From the NCBI GenBank assembly GCA_046047495.1, contig JBJOHV010000015.1, positions 1-26,674 of the forward strand: a DNA stretch of 26,674 nt. Reading direction: 5' to 3'. Under the pieces are notes generated by a model. That model was not told the DNA's origin. It did not search any database and worked only from the letters and a program-made list of their open reading frames with translations. This DNA is from NORP240 sp046047495. GTDB taxonomy: Bacteria; Pseudomonadota; Gammaproteobacteria; Pseudomonadales; Pseudohongiellaceae. Shown here piece after piece: positions 13,172-21,375 of the stretch. Numbering within the stretch: the stretch's first letter is position 1; each line of letters opens with the position of its first letter. The position numbers and the translations under genes were made by a program.

Positions 13172-14608
13172 TCAGGCGGCCGAGCCGTAGCCCATCACGG
13201 CCTTGGTCTCCAGGAACTCCTCGAAGCCTTCCAGCCCCCATTCGCGGCCGGTGCCGGATTTCTTGTAGCCGCCGAACGGTGCGTTGAAGTCGGGGCCGGC
13301 GCCGTTGATATGGACCATGCCGGTGCGCAGGCGTTTGGCGATGGCGCGGGCGTGCTCCGGTGCGCCGGTCACGTAACCGGACAGTCCATAATCCGTGTCG
13401 TTGGCGATGGCCACGGCATCGTCATCACTGTCGTAGGGCAGGATGGCCAGCACCGGACCGAAGATCTCCTCCCGGGCGATGGTCATGTCGTTGCGCACGT
13501 TGGCGAACACCGTGGGTTTGATGAAGTAGCCCTTGGCGAGTCCGTCGGGGCGGCCAGGGCCGCCGATTACCAGTTCGGCCCCTTCATCGATTCCCTTCTG
13601 GATCAGGCCGTTGATCTTGTTGAACTGGGCCTCGCTCACCACCGGGCCCAGGCGGGTCTTTTCATCCAGCGGGTCGCCCACGGTCACCTTGGCTGCGGCG
13701 GCCCTGGCGGCTTCGATGGCTTCCGCCATGCGGGCACGGGGCACCAGCATGCGGGTGGGTGCGTTGCAGGATTGTCCGCTGTTGTTGAAGCAGGCGAAGG
13801 CGCCGCCGCCGACCGCCTTGGCGAAGTCGGGGGCATCGTCCAGGATGATGTTGGCACTCTTGCCCCCCAGTTCCAGGCACACCTTCTTGATGGAATCCGC
13901 CGCCGCCTTGCCCACTTCGCGGCCGGCGCGGGTGGAGCCGGTGAACGACACCAGGTCGAATTCCAGATGGGCGGAAATCGCCGCCCCCACCGTGGGGCCG
14001 TCGCCATTGACCATGTTGTATACACCGGGCGGCAGCCCGGCCTCGGCGATGATCTCGCTGAGGATATAGGCAGACACAGGTGCGATCTCGCTGGGCTTGA
14101 GCACCATGGTACAGCCGGCGGCGATGGCCGGGGCCACCTTGCAGGCAATCTGGTTCAGGGGCCAGTTCCAGGGGGTGATGAAGCCGCACACACCCACCGG
14201 CTCCTTGACGATGGCGCTGGTGCCCCGCACTTCCTCAAAGTGGTAGCTCTTCAGAATGGGCAGGATATTGATGAAGTGGACCATGCCGGCACCCACCTGG
14301 GCGGTGCTGGCCAGGCTCATGGGGGCGCCCATCTCGTTGGAGATGGCGGTGGCCAGCTCGCCGGCGCGTGCCTTCATGCCGGCGATGATTTTCTCGATCA
14401 CCGCCACCCGCTGCTCCACCGTGGACTGGGACCAGGCGGGGAACGCCTTGCGGGCGGCCCTGGCTGCGGCATCCACATCGGCGGCCGTGCCCATGGAAAT
14501 GGTGGCGAAAGTCGCCTCGGTGGCAGGATTGATGACGCCCAGGGTCTGGCGCCCCTGTGGTTTTACCCAACTTCCGTCGATATAGAAATTGTCATAGGCC
14601 TTGGTCAT
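13172..14608 (-). CDS. NAD(P)-dependent aldehyde dehydrogenase
   Basis: The product has 478 residues, the normal length for the family. Key residues are present: N148 in TPWNWP (oxyanion hole), K171 in VLKPSE (cofactor binding), the FTGSTRAGR turn, the general base E246 in LELGGKSAN and the nucleophile C281 in NNSGQSCNAPTRM. The EEIFGPVLAI motif follows in the C-terminal third. It oxidises an aldehyde to the acid in the cytoplasm. AGGAG lies 6 nt before the ATG. It heads a two-gene operon with a VOC protein. The substrate is unknown, although the NSGQSC form is common in dehydrogenases acting on aromatic or aliphatic aldehydes. Confidence 0.95.
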   Translation of the reverse strand: MTKAYDNFYIDGSWVKPQGRQTLGVINPATEATFATISMGTAADVDAAARAARKAFPAWSQSTVEQRVAVIEKIIAGMKARAGELATAISNEMGAPMSLASTAQVGAGMVHFINILPILKSYHFEEVRGTSAIVKEPVGVCGFITPWNWPLNQIACKVAPAIAAGCTMVLKPSEIAPVSAYILSEIIAEAGLPPGVYNMVNGDGPTVGAAISAHLEFDLVSFTGSTRAGREVGKAAADSIKKVCLELGGKSANIILDDAPDFAKAVGGGAFACFNNSGQSCNAPTRMLVPRARMAEAIEAARAAAAKVTVGDPLDEKTRLGPVVSEAQFNKINGLIQKGIDEGAELVIGGPGRPDGLAKGYFIKPTVFANVRNDMTIAREEIFGPVLAILPYDSDDDAVAIANDTDYGLSGYVTGAPEHARAIAKRLRTGMVHINGAGPDFNAPFGGYKKSGTGREWGLEGFEEFLETKAVMGYGSAA

Positions 14609-14704
14609 GAAGCACTCCTGCAGCTAAGGGTGATAATCAATGGGTTGTCAGTTAGGATTTGGGCCTCAGTATAAATAAACACACCGGGAATATCTAAGCG
14701 CATT

Positions 14705-15484
14705 ATGGCCAACACCGTCAGCAGGGCCCTGGGCCGCCGCCTCGCCCACTACCTTTCCAAGCAGTTGCCCGGCTACCAGCGCTTCGACATCGTCACCGTG
14801 CAGCGGGTGGCGGATACCATGCAGCCGGGGGACATTCTGCTGGTGGAGGGCAACAGCCGCATCAGCGTGGCCATCAAATACCTCACCATGTCGTCCTGGT
14901 CCCATGCCTGCCTGCATGTGGGCCCTGCCAGGTCCGCCATCGACGCACCGGTGCTGCTGGAGGCGGATCTGCAAAATGGTGTGGTGCTGGTGCCCCTCAC
15001 CAAGTACGCCGACTACAACATCCGCATCTGCCGCCCGGTGGGCCTGACCGACGCGGAGCGCAATCAGGTGATCGAGTTCGCCCGCGCCCGCCTGGGCCAT
15101 CAGTACGATCTGCGCAACATCTTCGACCTCATGCGTTACCTGATCCAGAAGCCCCTGGTGCCCAATGCCATGCGCCGTACCATGATCGGCCTCGGCAGCG
15201 GCGAGCCCACCAAGGCCATCTGCTCCACCCTCATTGCCCAGGCTTTTCAGCTCATCGATTATCCCATCCTGCCGCGGCGGGGCGCCGAGGGGGACGACGG
15301 CGAGGTGCCGCTCTACTACAAGCGCCACTTCACCCACTATGTGCCGCGGGATTTTGATGTGTCGCCCTATTTCAGGATCGTCAAGCCGACCCTGGAGGCC
15401 GGCTTCGATTTTCACGAGATGAACTGGCACGAGTCCCAGCGCACGGGGGGCCCGGCCCTGGGATCGCCCACGCAGGCGCAGTGA
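14705..15484 (+). CDS. YiiX/YebB-like NlpC/P60-type cysteine hydrolase
   Basis: The product has 259 residues. QPGDILLVEGNSRISVAIKYLTMSSWSHACLHVG is typical of the permuted NlpC/P60 (YiiX/YebB-like) group, with the catalytic His at 67. The matching Cys is C173 in AICSTLIAQAFQ, and GHQYDLRNIFDL lies between them. Relatives are thought to cleave amide or thioester bonds in lipids, peptides or cell wall. There is no signal peptide, so it is cytoplasmic or membrane-associated. No strong ribosome binding site is visible. It is convergent with the CYTH gene, the two stops being one base apart. Confidence 0.86.
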   Translation: MANTVSRALGRRLAHYLSKQLPGYQRFDIVTVQRVADTMQPGDILLVEGNSRISVAIKYLTMSSWSHACLHVGPARSAIDAPVLLEADLQNGVVLVPLTKYADYNIRICRPVGLTDAERNQVIEFARARLGHQYDLRNIFDLMRYLIQKPLVPNAMRRTMIGLGSGEPTKAICSTLIAQAFQLIDYPILPRRGAEGDDGEVPLYYKRHFTHYVPRDFDVSPYFRIVKPTLEAGFDFHEMNWHESQRTGGPALGSPTQAQ

Positions 15485-15485
15485 C

Positions 15486-15950
15486 CTACCAGGTGGTGTG
15501 GGGTTGCAGCAGAAGGGAGGAGTTGCTGTAGCGGGGATCCAGGGTGACTTCCTCACCCAGCCAGGCGGGCCGCTCGAAGGGTTGGTCTTCACTGTCCAGT
15601 TCCAGCTCCGCAATCACCAGTCCCGCGTTGGCTCCCTTGAACACATCGATCTCCCAGGTCAGCCGATCCTGGTGAATGAGGTAGCGGGTTTTCTCGATGG
15701 TGAGGTCATTGCACATCTCCCCGATCATCTCCCGCGCATCCTGCAGGGGGATGGCAAATTCATGTTCCTTGCGGGTGATGCCGGTGGTGCGCTGCTTGAT
15801 GGTCAGGAACCCCTGCTCGCCGGCGATGCGGATGCGCACCGAGGTGGCATTGCTGGTGGGGATATAGCCCTGCACGATGTCCACGCCGTCGGTCAACGGC
15901 GGCAGCCTGTCCTGCTGCACCAGGAATTTCCGTTCGATCTCGATCGCCAT
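15486..15950 (-). CDS. CYTH domain protein (inorganic triphosphatase-like)
   Basis: The product has 154 residues, the length of a stand-alone CYTH domain. The signature ExExK is at E4-E6-K8 (IEIERKF), followed by strands with paired charged residues facing the tunnel: VRIRI, FLTIKQR, EHEFAI, KTRYLI, WEIDVF, AELEL. Bacterial members hydrolyse tripolyphosphate, thiamine triphosphate or related compounds using divalent metals. It is the last gene of a compact minus-strand run SapC, GST, PDZ/S41-like, CYTH; the gap to the previous gene is only 9 nt. Confidence 0.93.
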   Translation of the reverse strand: MAIEIERKFLVQQDRLPPLTDGVDIVQGYIPTSNATSVRIRIAGEQGFLTIKQRTTGITRKEHEFAIPLQDAREMIGEMCNDLTIEKTRYLIHQDRLTWEIDVFKGANAGLVIAELELDSEDQPFERPAWLGEEVTLDPRYSNSSLLLQPHTTW

Positions 15951-15959
15951 GCCAGCTGC

Positions 15960-16739
15960 CTACATGATCATCATCAGGGTCATCATGCCCGCCTGAAACT
16001 GCGGGTCGGTTGCCACACTTTCCGTAAAGGGATACAGCACGGTTTGCTCCGGCACCATTCCATTGGCCGTGGCCTCGCCCACCGTCACCACCCGCTGCAA
16101 TGAACCCAGGGCCTGGATGAAAGCCAGGGCCCCCTCGCGGCTGCCGCTGTTTTGCAGGATCACCATTTCCCGGTCGTAGTAGCGGTAAGCATTGCGTCCT
16201 GGATCCGCCGCTGCCACGAAAGGCTCGATATGCTCGGGGGCGAACACACCGGTACTGTCCCGCAGGTCCAGGATCATACCGTCGCAATGTGACAGCGAGC
16301 GGATGATGTCTGCGTAGGTCACCAGATCGCCCCAGGCCCGGGAAAGTCCCCACAGGTGCACATAGCCGATGACCTTGTTGCCGTTGCTGAATTGCTGGAC
16401 GCTGTTGAGGGTGGCGCTGCGGTAGCTGTCGTACAGGTCTTCGTATACCGACATCACAGTTGTCTGCAGGGGGCTGCCGTCGCGGGCCAGGCTCAGAGTC
16501 ATGGGCCCGCCATCGCGGCTGATCACCCGCTCATCCAGCAGCCTGTCGCCGCGCCGCACACCGGCCTGCTGAGCCGGATAGCCGTCCAGCACGGCAGCCA
16601 CCCACCACTGGCCGTCCAGTGCGACCGGAATCAGTCCGCAGTGGTAGAAGGGAATGCGTTGTTCACGGTGACTTTGATCAAAGGCCTGCTGCAGCAGGGT
16701 GTCCCAGCCGGATGCCCCCAAGTTCAAAGCGTCGGGCAT
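15960..16739 (-). CDS. PDZ plus S41 (tail-specific protease)-like protein, possibly inactive
   Basis: The product has 259 residues with no signal peptide. Residues 35-95 form a PDZ-like domain with the usual AAVLDGYPAQQAGVRRGDRLL motif. Residues 123-225 follow the S41 core: GYVHLWGLS, GMILDLRDSTG (usually DLRxNxGG), VILQNSGSREGALAF at the position of the nucleophile segment, and VVTVGEATANG. The Lys of the classical Ser-Lys dyad, expected in GExTxGK, is replaced by Asn, and the glycine pair after DLR is altered. It is therefore probably a non-catalytic member or uses another base. It lies 13 nt after the GST gene and 9 nt before the CYTH gene. Confidence 0.75.
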   Translation of the reverse strand: MPDALNLGASGWDTLLQQAFDQSHREQRIPFYHCGLIPVALDGQWWVAAVLDGYPAQQAGVRRGDRLLDERVISRDGGPMTLSLARDGSPLQTTVMSVYEDLYDSYRSATLNSVQQFSNGNKVIGYVHLWGLSRAWGDLVTYADIIRSLSHCDGMILDLRDSTGVFAPEHIEPFVAAADPGRNAYRYYDREMVILQNSGSREGALAFIQALGSLQRVVTVGEATANGMVPEQTVLYPFTESVATDPQFQAGMMTLMMIM

Positions 16740-16752
16740 GGCTGGGCATCCT

Positions 16753-17376
16753 TCAGACTGTCACGCGGGCCAGGGCCCGCTGACAGGCGGGGCGTTGGTA
16801 GTGGCGGTCGCGGTAGGCGAGGCAGGGAGCCGGCACCTGGAATTTGAAACGCTCGGCCCAGTTGAGAGTCTGGGCCAGCAGGATGTCGATGTTGGTGAAG
16901 CGGTTGCCGAGGGCGAACTCCCGCTCGCCCACGTGGCGGTCCAGTGCAGCCAGGGCCTTGGCGAATTCGAAGTTGGCGCAGTCCAGCATCTGGGGAATGC
17001 GCTGTTCCGGGGGCAGGGCGAAGCGGTGTTTGCCGTTGCTCCACAGGGGTTGCTCCAGTTCGGTCATGATGAAGAAGGCCAGCTCATCGTAGCGGGCTTG
17101 CTCGCTGGGATCGGCCGAGGGGCCGAGCCCCACTGCCGGCGCGCGGCGGGCGATGTGATTGAGGATGGCGGCGCTTTCCGTCAGCACCAGGTCGCCGTCC
17201 ACCAGTGTGGGCACCTTGCCGTGGACGTTGAGGGCCCGGTAATCCTCGCCCTTGGCCCCCTTGCCGGATTCGTTGCTGGCCGGGTCGAGGGCCACATACT
17301 CGAAGCTCAGTCCGGATTCCTCCAGGGCCCACAGGGCACGAAACGAACGGGACTGGCCAAAACCGAACAAGCGCAT
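16753..17376 (-). CDS. Glutathione S-transferase family protein
   Basis: The product has 207 residues. The N-terminal thioredoxin-like domain includes LFGFGQSRSFRALWALEE with the active-site Ser region (QSRS), and GKVPTLVDGDLVLTESAAILNHIA with the Val-Pro and Glu-Ser pairs. The C-terminal helical domain contains LGNRFTNIDILLAQTL, the N-capping box. It probably conjugates or reduces using glutathione in the cytoplasm; the substrate is unknown. It lies 28 nt after SapC and 13 nt before the PDZ/S41-like gene on the same strand. Confidence 0.92.
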   Translation of the reverse strand: MRLFGFGQSRSFRALWALEESGLSFEYVALDPASNESGKGAKGEDYRALNVHGKVPTLVDGDLVLTESAAILNHIARRAPAVGLGPSADPSEQARYDELAFFIMTELEQPLWSNGKHRFALPPEQRIPQMLDCANFEFAKALAALDRHVGEREFALGNRFTNIDILLAQTLNWAERFKFQVPAPCLAYRDRHYQRPACQRALARVTV

Positions 17377-17404
17377 GCTGACTCCTCCCCCGTGACCGGG
17401 TTCT

Positions 17405-18139
17405 TTAATTGGCCGCCTCGGCCGCCTTGTCGGCCTCGTATTGCAGCCTGGACACCCGCCGCAGCTGTTGCAGGGATGCCAGGTGGGAATAGATCAGTGC
17501 CAGGAGGCCCTGTTTGCGCAGGGTGAGAAAATCCTCGTCCGGCAACTCGTTGAGAGCCTGCTCATTGATGACATGGATGCCATCGATGTTGTAACGGCGG
17601 CCGTCGGCGCGATGCTGCAGCTGCACCTGCTGTGTGCTGAACAGCTTCTTGTCGGCGAACAGCTTGACGATGACCCGGGTCTGATTCAGTTGCTGGGCGT
17701 AGTTGGACAGGGCTTCCACCCGGCCCTGCAGGTAGTCGCTGCGCTCGCCCTTGTCATTGAACAGGGCCTGGCCGGTGGTTTCACTGAGCTGGGGGCTCTC
17801 TTCATCGATCAGCACCATCAGCTGGGAATCCTCCTCCGGGCCGGTGCGCACCACGGAAAACGGATAATTATTGAAGCTGATGGGCACCACCTGGGCCGGA
17901 TACTGCGGTGTCTGGCAATACAGGTTCTGGCCTTCCTTCAGGCCCATGACCGCCACTGGAATGAACTCACCGCTGTCGTTGTTGTGGACGAACACCAGGG
18001 GGAATTCCGCCGCCAGGGCGAAGAAGTCCTGGGCCACGATGGGGATCAGGTGACGGTTCTTGTAACGGGTGTAATCGCCGCTGTCGTTGATTTTCAGTTT
18101 GGCGTGTTTGTCATTCTGCAGGGGTACGGGTGAACTCAT
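17405..18139 (-). CDS. SapC family protein
   Basis: The product has 244 residues and no signal peptide. It matches the SapC family: the N-terminal part NRHLIPIVAQDFFALAAEFPLVFVHN, then FIPVAVMGLKEGQNLYC, YPFSVVR and LIDEESPQLSET, and LFADKKLF near the middle. SapC was first linked to S-layer loci in Campylobacter, but in gammaproteobacteria it is common near TonB receptors and has no proven function. It is first in the minus-strand operon with GST, PDZ/S41-like and CYTH genes. A terminator at 18221-18252 separates it from the next upstream gene. Confidence 0.9.
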   Translation of the reverse strand: MSSPVPLQNDKHAKLKINDSGDYTRYKNRHLIPIVAQDFFALAAEFPLVFVHNNDSGEFIPVAVMGLKEGQNLYCQTPQYPAQVVPISFNNYPFSVVRTGPEEDSQLMVLIDEESPQLSETTGQALFNDKGERSDYLQGRVEALSNYAQQLNQTRVIVKLFADKKLFSTQQVQLQHRADGRRYNIDGIHVINEQALNELPDEDFLTLRKQGLLALIYSHLASLQQLRRVSRLQYEADKAAEAAN

Positions 18140-18220
18140 GGTTTGCTATCCAGTCAATTTTGCGAATGCTGCGCATGGTAACCAGTCGGGCAGCAAAAGA
18201 GAACAAGGTCGGGTTTGGGC

Positions 18221-18252
18221 AAAAAATAATGGTGCCCGGAGGCACCATTATT
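18221..18252 (-). terminator. Rho-independent terminator
   Basis: Perfect 12-bp arms (18225-18236 and 18241-18252) with a 4-nt loop, followed on the minus strand by a run of six T. It ends the transcript of the secreted lectin-like gene (stop at 18279). Confidence 0.9.
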
Positions 18253-18278
18253 CAATCACGGTCGAGCGGGCGACGGGA

Positions 18279-18956
18279 TCAGTCGATGGCGAAGCAATAG
18301 AAGTAGCCGTTGCCGCCGGTGGCGATCAGGTTGTCCTGGTTGCAGCCACGGGAGCCGTGGGCACTGTTCCAGGAGGTGGGGTTCTGGCCGCCGCCCTGAC
18401 GGTCGAAGTGACCGACCTGCGCCGTGCCGGCATCCGCCGTGCTGCTGGTCCAGTTGCTGCAGGTGTGGTCCGTGCCATCGTCGATGGTGCGGCCGTCGAG
18501 GGTGGAGCCGGTCAGGATGTCGTGCTGATTGGGCGTGTCACCCCGGCCCTTCACCATTTCACCCTTCTCGCTGAGGGAATTTTCCTTGCCCAGGAACATG
18601 CGCTCGCTGTGCAGCTGGTTCAGGTTCTCCGCCACCATCACCCCCTTGGCGTTGTACCAGGGGCCGAAGCCAATGCGGTCACGGGCGTTGACTGCCGGTT
18701 GACCGTTGGTTGCGTGGGCGCTCAGGTAGGCGCGCCAGGTCTTGCCGCGGGATCCCGCCGCCGTGGCCAGGGTCGCGCAGTGGGCATCGGCACCGGCCAG
18801 GCCGCCCAGGTTGGCGCCGTTGCCGGAGCCCACGCTGGTGATGAAGAAACTCATGGCGTTCTGCTGGGCTGCGCTTTCCGGTGTCAGCAGAGACAGGGAA
18901 GCACCGGCCCCCAGCAGGGCCAGGGAGGTGACTAACACGGTTTTTTTCAACGTCAT
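18279..18956 (-). CDS. Secreted endostatin/lectin-like protein
   Basis: The product has 225 residues. A signal peptide ends near SAA-QQ (residue 30). The mature part starts FFITSVGSGNGANLGGLAGADAHC and contains TWRAYLS, RIGFGPWYN, a TCSNWTSS stretch and a C-terminal GCNQDNLIATGGNGYFYCFAID. Four cysteines (C60 and three late ones) could form two disulfides. The pattern of short turns and the late Cys-Asn-x-Asp resembles bacterial endostatin/C-type-lectin-like domains, but I cannot name a precise family. GAGGAG lies 7 nt before the ATG. It follows the PQQ dehydrogenase after 67 nt and ends at a strong terminator. Confidence 0.72.
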   Translation of the reverse strand: MTLKKTVLVTSLALLGAGASLSLLTPESAAQQNAMSFFITSVGSGNGANLGGLAGADAHCATLATAAGSRGKTWRAYLSAHATNGQPAVNARDRIGFGPWYNAKGVMVAENLNQLHSERMFLGKENSLSEKGEMVKGRGDTPNQHDILTGSTLDGRTIDDGTDHTCSNWTSSTADAGTAQVGHFDRQGGGQNPTSWNSAHGSRGCNQDNLIATGGNGYFYCFAID

Positions 18957-18980
18957 TGCAAAACTCCTCGGTCAATTAAA

Positions 18981-19009
18981 AGGGGTCAGAGTCCGCGACC
19001 CTGACCCCT
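18981..19009. repeat. Palindrome of the AGGGGTCAG type between two genes
   Basis: AGGGGTCAGAGTC (18981-18993) pairs with GACCCTGACCCCT (18997-19009) with one mismatch and a 3-nt loop. This GGGGTCAG form is common as a dispersed repeat in gammaproteobacteria. It lies between the dehydrogenase stop and the lectin-like start and may attenuate read-through. Confidence 0.6.
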
Positions 19010-19023
19010 GTCAGTGGCTTTAA

Positions 19024-20994
19024 TCAGTTCGGCAGGGCCATGGCGGTCAACTTGGGACCGGTCTGCAGAATGATGTACTGCTTGCCTTCGTGGACCCAGC
19101 TGCTCATGCCATAACCGCTGTCAGCGGGGGCAGCAATGGCCGCCAGCTGGGCGCCGGTGCGCTTGTCCAGGGCATACAGCATGGGCGTGCCATCGGCCGC
19201 CTCGTTGCCATAGACCAGCATGCCGGGCAGGGCCACCATGGGACCCACGGCACCGGAACCGGTGTTACCGATATCCAGGCCGTCCAGGTCCGGGTGGTTG
19301 CGCACCCGGTCCGGGGTCTCGCCCGCCGGTGTCATCCACAGGTGTTCACCGGTGTTGAGGTCGATGGCGGTGATGCGGCTGTAGGGCGGCTTCCACAGGG
19401 GCAGGCCGTTACGCAGGCGGGGCGAGGGCCCGCCATTGGCGGCGGCATACTGGGACAGGGTCACCCCGGTGGGGGCGGCGTAGTAAGTGTCCGCTTCCTC
19501 GCCAGGCACCAGCTGCCGTGCGCTGCAGCTGTAGCGGGAGATGACGAACATGACGCCAGCCACCGGATCAGCCACCGGCGGGTGGGTGATATTCACCGAG
19601 CCGGAGGGACACATCAGGGAGGCCAGCTTGCCGGAAGGATGGTCACGCTGGATGGGCGGATTGAACACCGGACCCAGGTTGTAATCCGCCACCGCCTGCA
19701 GCCCCTGCAGACGCAGTTCCGGGGTGAAGTCGATCAGCAGATCCTCGCTGGCACCCACATATTCGAACGGCGCCGGCTTGCTGGGAATCGGCTGGGTGGG
19801 GGAGAGCTTTTCGCCGGGCACCGTGGAGGCCGGCATGGGCACTTCCTCGATGGGCCAGATGGGTTCGCCGGTGGCGCGGTTGAAGGCGTACACATAACCC
19901 TGCTTGGTGGCCTGGGCCACGATGGGGGTCTGACGGCCGTTGACGTTCACATCCAGCAGGATGGGCGCGGTGGGCGTGTCGTAGTTCCAGATGTCATGGT
20001 GCACCAGCTGGTAGTGCCACTTGCGCTGGCCGGTGCGTACGTCCAGGGCGATCAGGCTGGTGCCGTACAGGTTGTCACCGGGGTGATGGCCGCCGTAGTA
20101 GTCGATGGTGACACCGTTGGTGGGGATGTACACCATACCCAGTTCCGGATCGGCGGAGATGGGGGCCCAGGAGGACACGTCACCGGTGTATTGCCAGGCG
20201 TCGTTTTCCCAGGTTTCGTGGCCGTATTCGCCGGGCTTGGGGATCACGTTGAATTTCCACAGGAACTCGCCGGTGGCGGCGTCGTAGCCAAGAATGTCAC
20301 CGGGCACGTTCTCGATACGGGACTGGTGATAGCCCTGCTCCGCAGAATTGCCCACGATCACCACCCCGTTCACCACGATGGGGGGCGAGGAGGAGGTGAT
20401 GTAGCCGCGCTCGAGAGGAATGCCTTCATAGGGATCGTAGGGATGGCCCAGATCCGCCAGCAGGTCCACCACACCGGTTTCCGGGAACCCCTCGACGGGC
20501 ACCGGCTTGCCGAAGCCTTCCAGCGGTGCGCCGGTTTCTGCGTCCAGGGCGGTCAGGAAGAAGCCCGGGGAGATGATGTAGATGACGTCCTTGCCATTGA
20601 CCTGGCCGTAGCCCACGCCCTTGCCGTAGTCGGCCCGCATGGAGTATTCCCAGCGACCGGTGTCCGGCTCCCGGTAGGACCAGATGGTGGCGCCGGTCTT
20701 GGGATCGATGGCGACCACATGGCGGCGGGCGCCGGCCACGGTATAAAGGCGGCCGTTGATGTAACTGGGTGTGGAGCGGCCGCTCTGGGCCTGGAAGCTG
20801 GCACCGTCCCATTCCCAGGCCACTTCGAGCTGGTCGAAGTTTTCCGGGGTGATCTGGTTGGCCGGGGAGTAGCGGGTGTGGGCCCAGTCACTGCCCAGGG
20901 TGGTCCATTCCACGGTGTCCGCTGTGACGTCGTTCTGGGCAAAGGACAATGCCGGTAGCAGTAGCAGGGACAGCAGGGCGAGTTGTTTTTTCAT
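19024..20994 (-). CDS. PQQ-dependent quinoprotein dehydrogenase
   Basis: The product has 656 residues. A signal peptide is at 1-19 (MKKQLALLSLLLLPALSFA). The mature protein is an eight-bladed propeller with tryptophan-docking repeats: LVAIDP/VVAIDPKTGATIWSYRE, ALDAETGAPL, GYDAATGEFLWKF, ALDVRTGQRKWHYQLVHHDIWNYD, AFNRATGEPIW, AIDLNTGEHLWM and ALDKRTGAQLA. It lacks a CXXCH motif, so it has no fused cytochrome and must pass electrons to a separate acceptor. It belongs with PQQ alcohol/glucose-type dehydrogenases in the periplasm; the substrate is unknown. The ATG at 20994 follows AGAGG by 9 nt; that site lies in a 12-bp palindrome. Longer upstream starts add no signal sequence. Confidence 0.93.
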   Translation of the reverse strand: MKKQLALLSLLLLPALSFAQNDVTADTVEWTTLGSDWAHTRYSPANQITPENFDQLEVAWEWDGASFQAQSGRSTPSYINGRLYTVAGARRHVVAIDPKTGATIWSYREPDTGRWEYSMRADYGKGVGYGQVNGKDVIYIISPGFFLTALDAETGAPLEGFGKPVPVEGFPETGVVDLLADLGHPYDPYEGIPLERGYITSSSPPIVVNGVVIVGNSAEQGYHQSRIENVPGDILGYDAATGEFLWKFNVIPKPGEYGHETWENDAWQYTGDVSSWAPISADPELGMVYIPTNGVTIDYYGGHHPGDNLYGTSLIALDVRTGQRKWHYQLVHHDIWNYDTPTAPILLDVNVNGRQTPIVAQATKQGYVYAFNRATGEPIWPIEEVPMPASTVPGEKLSPTQPIPSKPAPFEYVGASEDLLIDFTPELRLQGLQAVADYNLGPVFNPPIQRDHPSGKLASLMCPSGSVNITHPPVADPVAGVMFVISRYSCSARQLVPGEEADTYYAAPTGVTLSQYAAANGGPSPRLRNGLPLWKPPYSRITAIDLNTGEHLWMTPAGETPDRVRNHPDLDGLDIGNTGSGAVGPMVALPGMLVYGNEAADGTPMLYALDKRTGAQLAAIAAPADSGYGMSSWVHEGKQYIILQTGPKLTAMALPN

Positions 20995-21002
20995 TATGGT
21001 GA

Positions 21003-21014
21003 CCTCTGCAGAGG
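21003..21014 (-). promoter_or_regulatory. 12-bp palindrome covering the dehydrogenase ribosome binding site
   Basis: CCTCTGCAGAGG is a perfect palindrome. On the minus strand its AGAGG half is the likely Shine-Dalgarno site, 9 nt before the ATG at 20994. Folding with the other half would hide it; alternatively it is a protein-binding site. Confidence 0.35.
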
Positions 21015-21150
21015 ATTGTTGTTTGTTCTGTTCCCCCAAGGTAGTCCCGTTCCGGGAAAACCAGGCTGTCGAGGTTACCCCAGAGCCGGTTTGAGGACAA
21101 CTGCGGCACAGGAGTGGATTGCCCATCGAGGGGGAGAGCCAGTGTGAATT

Positions 21151-21291
21151 GCCAGCGGGGGGCGCAGGGGGTGGCTGCAGACCGCGCCCGTCCCGGGTGC
21201 CTTCGCTCCGAAAAAAGCCCTGGAAGGCGGTCTTTTTTCTGCGCTCAGCGCTGGTCTTTGATTGCTGCCACCCCCTGCGCCCCCCGCTGGC
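21151..21291. repeat. Nested palindromic element A (141 bp)
   Basis: Perfect 25-bp arms (21151-21175 and 21267-21291), rich in G on one side and C on the other, close the element. Inside, AAAAAAG (21211-21217) pairs with CTTTTTT (21232-21238), with a short GCC/GGC hairpin within. No open frame of interest is present. Confidence 0.75.
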
Positions 21292-21375
21292 TCGACACTC
21301 ACTGCCGACTCCCTGACTGCTTGGCCTGTTTTTAGGATCAATCGAAGTCGATTGGAATCCGGCACGGCATTTAAA

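Noticed and set aside
13310..14674. 454-codon plus-strand open frame
   Set aside because: It is antisense to the aldehyde dehydrogenase with all catalytic residues present; composition is that of a shadow frame.
14666..15613. 315-codon minus-strand open frame opposite the YiiX-like gene
   Set aside because: The plus-strand frame has the His and Cys motifs of its family; the opposite frame shows only shadow composition and overlaps the CYTH gene end.
19090..20958. 622-codon plus-strand open frame
   Set aside because: It is antisense to the PQQ dehydrogenase and has no recognisable domain or signal.
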